From GCA-002708315 sp963676635 (GTDB lineage: Bacteria > Bacteroidota > Bacteroidia > Bacteroidales > F082), in contig OY781105.1 of the NCBI GenBank assembly GCA_963676635.1, forward strand, positions 2,046,001 to 2,110,000: 64,000 bases of DNA, given 5' to 3'. A program made the translations under genes and the position numbers. This document shows, in pieces, positions 44,410 through 53,136 of the stretch; the stretch's first letter is position 1, and the number at the start of each line of letters is the position of its first letter. Below the pieces are notes generated by a model. That model searched no databases, was not told the DNA's origin, and saw nothing but the letters and a program-made list of their open reading frames with translations.

Positions 44410-46797
44410 ATGAGAAAAACATTTTTCATGGCAGCTTTAATAATGCTGCTGTCAATACAGTTATTTTCACAACATAAAGAAAGAACCGATGCAAATATTG
44501 TAGGCCATGTTGTGTGTTGCAATAAGCACCTGTCATTTGCTACTGTTAGTATAAAAGGAACAACAATCGGAACCACAACCGATGAAACAGGCCATTATCA
44601 ACTCCTCAATATGCCTGCTGGAACATATATTGTTGAAGCCAGACTTATGGGATACATACCAAAAAAGCATGAAGTTACTCTGATAAATAATCAAACAGTT
44701 GAAATAAAGTTTGATCTTAAGGAGGATGTTCTTGGCCTCAATGAAGTTGTAGTAACAGGTAACCGCAACGAGACCAGCCGTGCTGAATCATCAACAATTG
44801 TTAATACTCTATCATCAAAGATATTCAAAACAACACAGTCAACCAATCTTGGTGAAGGGCTGAACTTTTGTCCGGGGTTGCGTATGGAAAACGACTGCCA
44901 GAACTGTGGATTCTCTCAGGTAAGGATGAACGGAATGGAAGGACCGTATTCACAGATTCTTATTAATAGCAGGCCTGTCTTTAGCGGACTTGCCGGCGTT
45001 TACGGACTGGAACTTATTCCTGCAAATATGATCGACAAAGTGGAGGTTATTCGTGGTGGTGGCTCTGCTCTTTATGGTAGCAATGCCATTGCCGGGACTA
45101 TTAATGTTATTCTTAAAGATCCAATTACAAACTCATATGAATTCGACGTAAGTACAGGATTAATTGGGGTTGGTGTTAATGGCAGTGGTGGTCCTGCTGC
45201 TGATAATTCAGTTAATATGAATGCATCGCTCGTTTCATCTGACAGCAAAACTGGTATGGCTGTCTTTGGAAATTACAGAAACAGAGGATACTTCGATGCC
45301 AATGACGACAGCTATTCAGAAATATCTGAGCTAAAAAACACTACAATTGGAACCAGGTTGTATCACCGCTTCAGTAATAAAACCAAGGTCTCTCTTGATT
45401 TCTTCAACATTCAGGAAGAGCGCCGTGGTGGCGATAAATTTGATGAAGCTGTTCATGAAGCAGGAATTGCAGAAGCCGTGGAGCATAATATCACAAACGT
45501 ATCACTTACTTTCGACTGGCTGCTCAACACTACCGATAAAATATCTGTTTATGCTTCAGGTCAGAATATTAACAGAGACAGTTATTATGGTGCTAACCAG
45601 TCACTCAGTGATTATGGTAAAACAAAAGACTTTAGCTATGCCACAGGTATTCAGTACAACGCACAATTCAACAACGCCAAATTTGTAGCTGGTGTTGAAA
45701 ACGATGGGGAGATATTAAAAGATGAGAAACTTGGCTATCCCGATTACGATAATGCTGTGATTATTAATGATACAATTGTAAGTGTACCACACATCCCAAG
45801 TACAACCATTGCCAACCAAACAACAAACACAACAGGAATTTTTGCTCAATATGAATTTACATTCAGCGCACTACAAGTATCAATAGGGGCCCGTTATGAT
45901 CATTATCTTATCAGAGATAACGAGCTTGGCAATGAATTTGATAATATCGGTAATGTTGTGAGTCCGCGTGCTACCTTAAAATATAACTTAACTCCATACC
46001 TTCAGGCACGTTTAAGCTATTCCCAGGGATATCGCGCGCCACAGATATTTGATGAAGATTTGCATATTGAAACATCAGGATCAAGAAGGGTTATACACGA
46101 GAATAGTCCTTACCTAAAGCAGGAAACAAGTCATAGTATAATGGCATCTCTGGATTTTAACAAAACCATTGGTAAAACTGCTGTAGGTATTCTGTTAGAA
46201 GGATTCTATACATCCCTTGTAGATCCTTTCTCGAATGAATATGGTACACCTGATTCAACAGGAACTGTCATTTACACCAGGGTTAATGCCGACGGTGGAG
46301 CAAAAGTAATGGGAGCTAATCTGGAGATTAATGTTGTACCAACTAATAGCCTTATCTTTAAAGCAGGATTCACTTTACAAAGCAGCAAGTATGACGACCC
46401 TCAGGAATTTGATGAACGTAATTTCTTCAGAACACCCAACGATTACGGATATTTTACTGCCGACTACCAGCCATCAGAAAGATGGGGCATTTCAGCAACA
46501 GGCAACTACACCGGCAATATGCTTGTACCATATTTCGGACTTGACCAATCAGACCCTGATGCCGGTGAGCTTAAGAACTCTGATACCTTCTTCGATCTCG
46601 GGTTAAAAGCGCGATTTAATACCAGACTAAATGGTGCAACACTTCAAATATTCGCAGGTGTTAAGAATCTTTTTAACTCTTTTCAGAATGATTTCGATGA
46701 AGGTATTGACAGAGACCCGGGATATATTTACGGTCCTTTGCTTCCGCGTACTGTGTATGCTGGCATCAAAATAGGTAACCTGGTTAACAGAGAATAA
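44410..46797 (+). CDS. TonB-dependent receptor (likely metal or small-chelate uptake)
   Basis: Outer-membrane receptor of 795 residues. It has a signal peptide (about 1-20) and a carboxypeptidase-like domain (about 30-110, TDETGHYQLLNMPAGTY). A plug domain with LNEVVVTGNRNETSRAE and IRGGGSALYGSNAIAGTINV follows, and then the beta barrel ending KIGNLVNRE. The plug includes CPGLRMENDCQNCGFSQVRM with three cysteines, an uncommon feature that might bind a metal. No SusD partner follows. A terminator lies 53 bases after the stop. Confidence 0.92.
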   Translation: MRKTFFMAALIMLLSIQLFSQHKERTDANIVGHVVCCNKHLSFATVSIKGTTIGTTTDETGHYQLLNMPAGTYIVEARLMGYIPKKHEVTLINNQTVEIKFDLKEDVLGLNEVVVTGNRNETSRAESSTIVNTLSSKIFKTTQSTNLGEGLNFCPGLRMENDCQNCGFSQVRMNGMEGPYSQILINSRPVFSGLAGVYGLELIPANMIDKVEVIRGGGSALYGSNAIAGTINVILKDPITNSYEFDVSTGLIGVGVNGSGGPAADNSVNMNASLVSSDSKTGMAVFGNYRNRGYFDANDDSYSEISELKNTTIGTRLYHRFSNKTKVSLDFFNIQEERRGGDKFDEAVHEAGIAEAVEHNITNVSLTFDWLLNTTDKISVYASGQNINRDSYYGANQSLSDYGKTKDFSYATGIQYNAQFNNAKFVAGVENDGEILKDEKLGYPDYDNAVIINDTIVSVPHIPSTTIANQTTNTTGIFAQYEFTFSALQVSIGARYDHYLIRDNELGNEFDNIGNVVSPRATLKYNLTPYLQARLSYSQGYRAPQIFDEDLHIETSGSRRVIHENSPYLKQETSHSIMASLDFNKTIGKTAVGILLEGFYTSLVDPFSNEYGTPDSTGTVIYTRVNADGGAKVMGANLEINVVPTNSLIFKAGFTLQSSKYDDPQEFDERNFFRTPNDYGYFTADYQPSERWGISATGNYTGNMLVPYFGLDQSDPDAGELKNSDTFFDLGLKARFNTRLNGATLQIFAGVKNLFNSFQNDFDEGIDRDPGYIYGPLLPRTVYAGIKIGNLVNRE

Positions 46798-46849
46798 AAT
46801 TATATTACCATACAAGCAATTATATTACAATTTTTTACCATAATGTTTG

Positions 46850-46880
46850 AAGCATGTGTCATCAGGCACATGCTTTTTTA
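46850..46880 (+). terminator. Terminator after the TonB receptor gene
   Basis: The stem is AAGCATGTG (46850-46858) with CACATGCTT (46867-46875), followed by TTTT. It points along the plus strand. Confidence 0.85.
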
Positions 46881-46943
46881 TTACCTTAACAATCTAAAAC
46901 AATCCCATCAATTTCTTTATCTTTACACGTCAAACATTATAAA

Positions 46944-48302
46944 ATGAAAGCACTGATAACTGCACAAAGGCAAACAATAAACTCAGGCATAACAAAGAAC
47001 ATAAGCTTTAGAATAAGTAAATTAAAACAATTCAAAAAGCTTATTCGTGATAATGAAGCCATGCTAAATGAAGCTATTTACAAAGATTTTGGTAAATCAG
47101 AGTTCGATAACTACTCAAATGAACTGGCTTTGCTTTATCAGGATATTGATGAAGCTGTTAAAAATATTCATGGATGGTCAGCAAGGAAAAAGGTAGCCAC
47201 AAACCTTGCAAACTTTCCGGCAAACAGTTATATCATTCCCGAGCCTCTTGGTGTTGCTCTGATCATAGGAGCATGGAACTATCCATATCAACTTTCCCTT
47301 GCTCCGGCCGTTGCAGCTATCGCAGCAGGGTGTACTGTGGTACTTAAACCCAGTGAGCTACCGGCTAATACAAGCAAGGTAATGGCCAGTCTTATAAACA
47401 ATAACTTCAACTCAGAGTTCTTCACTGTTGTGGAAGGGGGAGTTGAAGAAACAACAGAACTTCTTAAACAAAAGTTTGATAAAATATTCTTTACAGGTAG
47501 TGTCCCCGTTGGCCGGATTGTGTATAAAGCTGCAGCAGAAAACTTAACTCCTGTTACGCTTGAGCTTGGCGGGAAAAGTCCGGCATTTATCACCGAAAGC
47601 TGTAACATGAGAATATCTGTAAAACGTCTTATCTGGTCAAAATTTCTTAATGCCGGACAAACTTGCATTGCTCCGGATTATGTTCTTGTTCACTCTTCCG
47701 TAAAGAAAAAATTCCTGGAAACAGCAGTAAAAGAAATAGAGAAAGCAACGTACAGTATTAATAATGGCAACTATGTGCAAATCATCAATAACAGAAATTT
47801 TGAAAGACTTATAAATCTTATTGATGATTCAAAAGTATATTATGGCGGTAAATCTGATAAAGACAGCAGGTTCATACAACCTACAATAATGGCAGATGTT
47901 ACCTTTGCTGATAAGATTATGGAAGATGAGATATTTGGCCCCATACTCCCTGTTATTGAATATGATGATATTGATAAGGTTATTGATGAAGTTGTTTCAC
48001 GCCCCAGGCCTTTGTCGTGTTATGTATATACCAACAATAAGCAAATAAAGGAGAAAGTGCTGAGCAGGATATCATTTGGAGGAGGGTGCGTTAACGACTC
48101 CATAATGCACATTGCAAACAGCAATCTGCCCTTTGGTGGTGTTGGCAATAGTGGGATTGGCAATTACCATGGAGAAGCGGGTTTCAGGGCTTTTACACAT
48201 TATAAAAGCATTCTCGACAAATCAACTCTTATTGAGCCCGATATCAAATACTATCCTCACACAAAAAGAAAGTTCTGGCTTATTAGAAAGCTTATGGGGT
48301 AG
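46944..48302 (+). CDS. Aldehyde dehydrogenase (class 3-like)
   Basis: NAD(P)-dependent oxidation of aldehydes to acids. It has 452 residues. IIGAWNYPYQLSLAP and the FFTGSVPVGR loop bind the cofactor, LELGGKSPAFI carries the general base Glu, and NAGQTCIAPDYV the catalytic Cys. The short form without an N-terminal extension fits the ALDH3 group, which often acts on fatty or aromatic aldehydes. No clear partner is adjacent. Confidence 0.92.
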   Translation: MKALITAQRQTINSGITKNISFRISKLKQFKKLIRDNEAMLNEAIYKDFGKSEFDNYSNELALLYQDIDEAVKNIHGWSARKKVATNLANFPANSYIIPEPLGVALIIGAWNYPYQLSLAPAVAAIAAGCTVVLKPSELPANTSKVMASLINNNFNSEFFTVVEGGVEETTELLKQKFDKIFFTGSVPVGRIVYKAAAENLTPVTLELGGKSPAFITESCNMRISVKRLIWSKFLNAGQTCIAPDYVLVHSSVKKKFLETAVKEIEKATYSINNGNYVQIINNRNFERLINLIDDSKVYYGGKSDKDSRFIQPTIMADVTFADKIMEDEIFGPILPVIEYDDIDKVIDEVVSRPRPLSCYVYTNNKQIKEKVLSRISFGGGCVNDSIMHIANSNLPFGGVGNSGIGNYHGEAGFRAFTHYKSILDKSTLIEPDIKYYPHTKRKFWLIRKLMG

Positions 48303-48397
48303 TGAACTTTCTGATAAGGCAAATAATCTTTTCTGTAAATAATGCTTTAGTACTACCCACATGCTTTATTATTCATTAATTTCTGGTTATTTTGCAA

Positions 48398-48405
48398 TAT
48401 ATTTG
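48398..48405 (+). promoter_or_regulatory. -7 promoter element for the aldo/keto reductase gene
   Basis: TATATTTG fits TAnnTTTG and lies 38 bases before ATG 48443. A suitable -33 element was not found. Confidence 0.35.
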
Positions 48406-48442
48406 ATGTAAACATGATTTATTCTACTTAAATCCATTTCAC

Positions 48443-49357
48443 ATGAGCACAGATACACTAAGATTTACACTAAGCCCAAACCTTTCAATATCCCGCATTA
48501 CCCACGGTCACTGGCGGTTAAACAACTGGAATTACTCTCCAAAGGAACTTGATGTGCTTATTAACAATCTCGTTGAAATTGGAGTAACGACTTTCGACCA
48601 TGCTGATATTTATGGTGACTATTCCTGTGAGGAGATTTTTGGTAAGACTCTTAATCAAAATCCTGCATTACGCCATAACATTGAAATAATTACCAAATGC
48701 GGAATAAAATTGCTATCGGCAAAGTTTCCTGAAAGAAAGATCAAGTATTATGATTACAGTTATGACCATATAGTAAATTCAGTGGAAGCCTCATTAAGGA
48801 ACTTCAACACTGATTATATTGATTTGCTGTTATTGCATCGCCCGGCTCCGTTCTTCAATCCTGAGGAGGTTGCTAAAGCTTTCTCCGCCCTTGAGAAGTC
48901 AGGAAAAGTAAAAGCCTTTGGTGTTTCAAACTTTCTTCCCGGACAATTTGAGATGCTTCAGTCGTTTACAGAACAGAAGCTTGTTACCAATCAGATTGAA
49001 ATATCTCCCATAAACACGGAACATCTGGACAATGGCAATATTGATTTTCTGATTAAGCAACATGTTATTCCAATGGCTTGGTCTCCGCTTGGTGGCGGTA
49101 GTATCTTCAGCAACAGCGATGAAAGATCTGTCAGATTAAACAAAGTCCTCAATGAAATTGCCATGCTTCACAGTGTTAAGTCTGTTGAGACTATTATATA
49201 TGCCTGGCTGCTAAATCACCCTTCAAATATTGTTCCCATTGTGGGCAGCAGTAAATTCGAAAGAGTTAAGACCGCCGTTGAAGCACAGAACATAAATCTA
49301 ACGACAGAAGAATGGTATCAAATCTATATAGCTTCAAAAGGACACGATGTCCCCTAA
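48443..49357 (+). CDS. Aldo/keto reductase (YdhF-like)
   Basis: A 304-residue NADPH-dependent barrel. The tetrad is visible: Asp and Tyr in FDHADIYGDY, Lys in IITKCGI and His in LLLLHRPAP. KAFGVSNFLPGQ and WSPLGGGSIF form the cofactor side. It resembles the YdhF group of predicted oxidoreductases; the substrate is unknown. It converges on the glycyl-radical enzyme gene. Confidence 0.9.
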   Translation: MSTDTLRFTLSPNLSISRITHGHWRLNNWNYSPKELDVLINNLVEIGVTTFDHADIYGDYSCEEIFGKTLNQNPALRHNIEIITKCGIKLLSAKFPERKIKYYDYSYDHIVNSVEASLRNFNTDYIDLLLLHRPAPFFNPEEVAKAFSALEKSGKVKAFGVSNFLPGQFEMLQSFTEQKLVTNQIEISPINTEHLDNGNIDFLIKQHVIPMAWSPLGGGSIFSNSDERSVRLNKVLNEIAMLHSVKSVETIIYAWLLNHPSNIVPIVGSSKFERVKTAVEAQNINLTTEEWYQIYIASKGHDVP

Positions 49358-49394
49358 ACTTTAAGCAATAAACTTTTAAAACTGAACTTCAAAC

Positions 49395-51758
49395 TCACAT
49401 CCACATGTGCTCTGTCCGGCGAATAATCTCATCCTGAAGGTCTTCACCAAGATCATTAAAATAATCACTATAGCCTGCAACACGTACTATCAGATCCTTA
49501 TGCTCTTCAGGATGTCGCTGTGCTTCTTTCAGCTGTTCAGCGGTAACAACATTAAACTGAATATGATGTCCGTCCATTCGGAAATAAGCTCTGATAAGAT
49601 GCACCAACGACTCAATCCCCTTCCTGTCCTGCAACAGTTGCGGTGTAAACTTTTGGTTTAACAATGTGCCTCCTGTTTTGATATGGTCAATTTTTGCTGC
49701 CGACTTAACAACAGCTGAAGGACCTTTTCTGTCTGCTCCCTGAAACGGTGATATTCCTTCCGACAAGGGCTTATGTGCCAATCTGCCATCGGCAGTAGCT
49801 CCTGTTACGCTGCCAAAATAAACATGTGATGTTGTTGGCAGCATATTAATCCTGTAATGCCCTCCTTTTGTATTTGGTTGTCCGTTAACGGCATCATGAA
49901 AAATATTAAAAACAATTACAGCCTGCTCATCAGCATAGTCGTCATCATTTCCATACTTAGGAGTGTTATTTATAAGCTGATAGCGAAGATCAGCCTTATT
50001 CTCAAAGTTACTATCTGTTGCAATAACTAAATCCTCAAGAGTAATTATCTTCTTATCAAAAACATTGTACTTAACAGATGTAAGAATATCTGTTATACTA
50101 CCCAGACCAACTCCCTGTATATAGTTTGTGTTATAACGTGCCCCCCCATTATTATAGTCTTTGCCATTGGCTATACAATCATCAATAACCAACGACAAAA
50201 AAGGAACAGGAATATTATCAGCCCATATTCTGTCAATAATATTTGATCCTTCAATCTTAATACGGGCAAAGTGCTCAACTTGTTTTTCAAATGCGCTCAA
50301 AAGCATATCAAAAGAAACAAAGCTATTAATATGCCCTGTCTGCAATCCTATTACCTTTCCGGAAAGGGGATCAACACCATTATGCAATGTAATTTCAAGA
50401 ATCTTGACAAGGTTAAAATAGCCGGTAAGGATATAACTTTCCGTTCCAAAAGCACCCGTTTCAACACAACCACTGGCACCACCGTTACGGGCATCGACAA
50501 GATTCTTCCCCTGGTTTAACAACTCCTGTATTATGGCATCAGTGTTAAAAACCGAAGGCTGCCCCATGCCTGTTTTTATTATATGAGCAGCACGCGCAAT
50601 AAACCTGTCAGGATTTTTCTTGCTTACTTGTATCATTGAACTGGGCTGAAGAAGACGCATCTCTTCAATAACATCCAGTATCATAAAACTAAGTTCATTA
50701 ACAGCATCGCTGCCATCTGCTTTAACACCGCCTGTATTTATAAGAGAAAAATCAGTATAAGTACTGCTTTCCCTGGCAGTAACTCCAATCTTTGGAGGAG
50801 CAGGATGGTTATTGAATTTTATCCAGAATGACTGTAACAGTTCTTTAGCACTTTCTTCAGTAAGGATGCCCTTTTCAAGGTCCCTTTTGTAAAAGCTATA
50901 AAGATTCTGATCAAGACGGCCAGGATTAAAGCTATCCCATGGGTTGACTTCCGTAATCACGCCAATATGAATAAACCAATAATGCTGCAGTGCTTCATGG
51001 AAAGTTTGCGGAGCATAAGCAGGAACTCTTGAGCATATCTCAGACATAAGCACTAATTCATTCTTCCTTTCCGGATTAGCCTCCCGGGCAGACATCTGCA
51101 TTAATTTTTCAGAATAACGTCTGGCATAACTGATAATAGCATCAGCGGCGATACGCATAGCCTTTAGTTGTTCTCTTTTGCTTAAAGACTCAGGGTCATG
51201 TGCAAAATCAAGATGATTGATTTCATACTCAATTTCTTTCTTTAATTCGAGAAAGCCTTTGTGAAACATCTTACCACCTATAACCGTGTGTCCTGGGGCT
51301 CTCTGTTCCTGAAACTCTGTGAAAACACCTGCATTATAAGCATTAATCCAATCCTGTGAAACATTATTAAAAATCCTCTCACGGTTTGTTGCTCCTTTCC
51401 AGAAAGGGATAACAACATCTCTGTAGGCATTTCTTGTTTCCTCATCAACCTTGAACCACACTTTAGGACGAGTATCCAGTATTTTCAGATCTTCCAGTGA
51501 ATGTAAATTAATCTCAGGATAAGTAGGTACAGCCTTTGGTTTAGGTCCGCGTTCTCCAACAATTAGTTCTAAATCTGAAATATACAATGCCTTTCTTTCC
51601 AGTATATACTTAAGAGCCATGGCTCTCTTAACAGGAACAGAAACTTCACGACTTATGCTACTGTTATAGAATTCTGTTAGTAACAAAGCCCTTTCGGCTG
51701 ATATTTCGGGGATTGCATCCAGACTTTGTTGTCTGAGTATTTTAATTCTTGTATTCAT
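49395..51758 (-). CDS. hypD: Glycyl-radical enzyme, HypD-like hydroxyproline dehydratase
   Basis: Anaerobic radical enzyme. From ATG 51758 it has 787 residues, the size I recall for trans-4-hydroxy-L-proline dehydratase. The thiyl Cys431 and Glu433 are in GASGCVETG, and the glycyl-radical Gly762 is in VRVAGYSDY. EQRAPGHTV (about 151-159), SSTYTDF and INTGG match my recollection of HypD, which yields pyrroline-5-carboxylate. The proC reductase often found beside hypD is not present, so a related dehydratase cannot be excluded. The start follows the activase stop by 10 bases, with GGAGG (51773-51777, minus strand) placed as its ribosome site. Confidence 0.72.
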   Translation of the reverse strand: MNTRIKILRQQSLDAIPEISAERALLLTEFYNSSISREVSVPVKRAMALKYILERKALYISDLELIVGERGPKPKAVPTYPEINLHSLEDLKILDTRPKVWFKVDEETRNAYRDVVIPFWKGATNRERIFNNVSQDWINAYNAGVFTEFQEQRAPGHTVIGGKMFHKGFLELKKEIEYEINHLDFAHDPESLSKREQLKAMRIAADAIISYARRYSEKLMQMSAREANPERKNELVLMSEICSRVPAYAPQTFHEALQHYWFIHIGVITEVNPWDSFNPGRLDQNLYSFYKRDLEKGILTEESAKELLQSFWIKFNNHPAPPKIGVTARESSTYTDFSLINTGGVKADGSDAVNELSFMILDVIEEMRLLQPSSMIQVSKKNPDRFIARAAHIIKTGMGQPSVFNTDAIIQELLNQGKNLVDARNGGASGCVETGAFGTESYILTGYFNLVKILEITLHNGVDPLSGKVIGLQTGHINSFVSFDMLLSAFEKQVEHFARIKIEGSNIIDRIWADNIPVPFLSLVIDDCIANGKDYNNGGARYNTNYIQGVGLGSITDILTSVKYNVFDKKIITLEDLVIATDSNFENKADLRYQLINNTPKYGNDDDYADEQAVIVFNIFHDAVNGQPNTKGGHYRINMLPTTSHVYFGSVTGATADGRLAHKPLSEGISPFQGADRKGPSAVVKSAAKIDHIKTGGTLLNQKFTPQLLQDRKGIESLVHLIRAYFRMDGHHIQFNVVTAEQLKEAQRHPEEHKDLIVRVAGYSDYFNDLGEDLQDEIIRRTEHMWM

Positions 51759-51768
51759 GGCATTGATT

Positions 51769-52563
51769 TTAACCTCCGATACTGACTTCAAACCCTGCTT
51801 GAGATAAGAGAGCTGAAACTCTGTCTATCAATTGTTCATCAGGCTCTTTAATATTATCCAAATAGTATTCCATTCCAAGCTTATTATATTTATTACTGCC
51901 TATTTTGTGATAAGGCAGAAGATCAACAGGATATTTACGTTTAAGACCCGACAAAAAGTCCAGAAGCCTAAGTAAGTCACTCTCATCACTGTTAAGTCCG
52001 GGTATAAGCGGATATCTGATGCGAATATCGTTTCCCGATATGTCCAGTGCTTTAAGATTCTCTAATATTATATAGTTACTCACTCCTGTAAGCTTTCTGT
52101 GTTTTTGGTCATCAACTTGCTTGATATCATACAGGAAAAGGTCAGTATTCTCAGATACCCTTTTTAATATTTCAGGACTAACCATTCCGCTGGTATCCAC
52201 GCAAGTGTGGATAAACAATTCCTGACATTGCCTTAATATCTCATTGGCAAACTCATGTTGCATCAACGGTTCGCCACCTGAGAGAGTAACACCACCGCCC
52301 GACTCCTCAAAAAAAATCATATCCTTTTTAATAATATCCATTAATCCGGAAACAGTGTGCTGATAGCCAATTACCTCTTTATCGCATACAGTTTCTCCAT
52401 CAAGTGTCTCATCACGATTGATTTCAACAATCTCATAACTCCTGCTTTCGGGATTATGACACCACCAGCATTGCAAAGGGCAACCTTTAAAAAAGATCGT
52501 TTGCCTTATGCCCGGACCATCGTGAATTGCAAAATGTTTAATATTGAATATAGTGGCTTTCAT
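51769..52563 (-). CDS. Glycyl-radical enzyme activase (radical SAM)
   Basis: Generates the glycyl radical on the partner enzyme by SAM cleavage. The radical SAM cysteines are Cys28, Cys32 and Cys35 in GCPLQCWWCHNPES. LSGGEPLM and the ITDTSGM-like segment CVDTSGM follow. Most activases of non-PFL glycyl-radical enzymes carry a ferredoxin-like insert with two extra clusters after this motif. Here the corresponding stretch (about 40-75) has only one cysteine, so the insert is absent. It has 264 residues. It is first in the operon with the HypD-like gene. Confidence 0.88.
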   Translation of the reverse strand: MKATIFNIKHFAIHDGPGIRQTIFFKGCPLQCWWCHNPESRSYEIVEINRDETLDGETVCDKEVIGYQHTVSGLMDIIKKDMIFFEESGGGVTLSGGEPLMQHEFANEILRQCQELFIHTCVDTSGMVSPEILKRVSENTDLFLYDIKQVDDQKHRKLTGVSNYIILENLKALDISGNDIRIRYPLIPGLNSDESDLLRLLDFLSGLKRKYPVDLLPYHKIGSNKYNKLGMEYYLDNIKEPDEQLIDRVSALLSQAGFEVSIGG

Positions 52564-52723
52564 CAGAAACTACTTATAAATCTGTTAAATCAGTTGGCTG
52601 CTTAAAATTATAATAAAAGAGAAACGGAAAGTCTAATACATCCAGCATTCAAAGAGCCCTTTGAACTTATTATGCGAAATTTGGTTATGTATGTATCTGT
52701 ATAACATAATAGAGAATCTGCGA

Positions 52724-52754
52724 CAAAGATAACACGAGAAACTAAAATAATCAA
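52724..52754 (-). promoter_or_regulatory. Promoter for the activase-hypD operon
   Basis: On the minus strand TTG (52754-52752) and TATCTTTG (52731-52724) are 20 bases apart, the phylum's normal spacing. The leader to ATG 52563 would be about 155 bases. Apart from the palindrome array, the rest of the 573-bp gap shows nothing recognisable. Confidence 0.55.
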
Positions 52755-52884
52755 CAGGAAATAGGTGCTAAATTCAGTATTACTTAAGCAAGATAATAAC
52801 GAAAAATCAAGAATAATGAAGTTAAAGAGCCATGAAAGTTACTTATCAACTCAATAAACAGACACTCCATGCTGTGTCATTAAC

Positions 52885-52990
52885 ATTCTGATGCGCATCA
52901 GGATTCATTTTGATGCGCATCAGAATTCTTTTTGATACGCATGAAATATGTGTTTAATACGTATGAAATATGTGTTTGATACGTATGAAA
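52885..52990. repeat. 22-bp-period palindrome array 3 (5 units)
   Basis: Centres are at 52894.5, 52916.5, 52938.5, 52960.5 and 52982.5, an unbroken 22-bp period. Cores in order are TGATGCGCATCA twice, the hybrid TGATACGCATGA, then TAATACGTATGA and TGATACGTATGA. It therefore joins the GCGC type of array 2 and the ACGT type of array 1. It lies between the 3' end of phoH and the activase promoter. Confidence 0.9.
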
Positions 52991-53136
52991 ATACTAATAA
53001 CACAAATTAAAATTCACTATTACACAAATAAAAGGAAACATATACAAAAGTAAGGGCATACCTCATCCGTTTCTGCAATAAGCAGATAATCCAATATTAT
53101 AACTCAGAATCATTAAATATTTCCAATGATAAGCGG

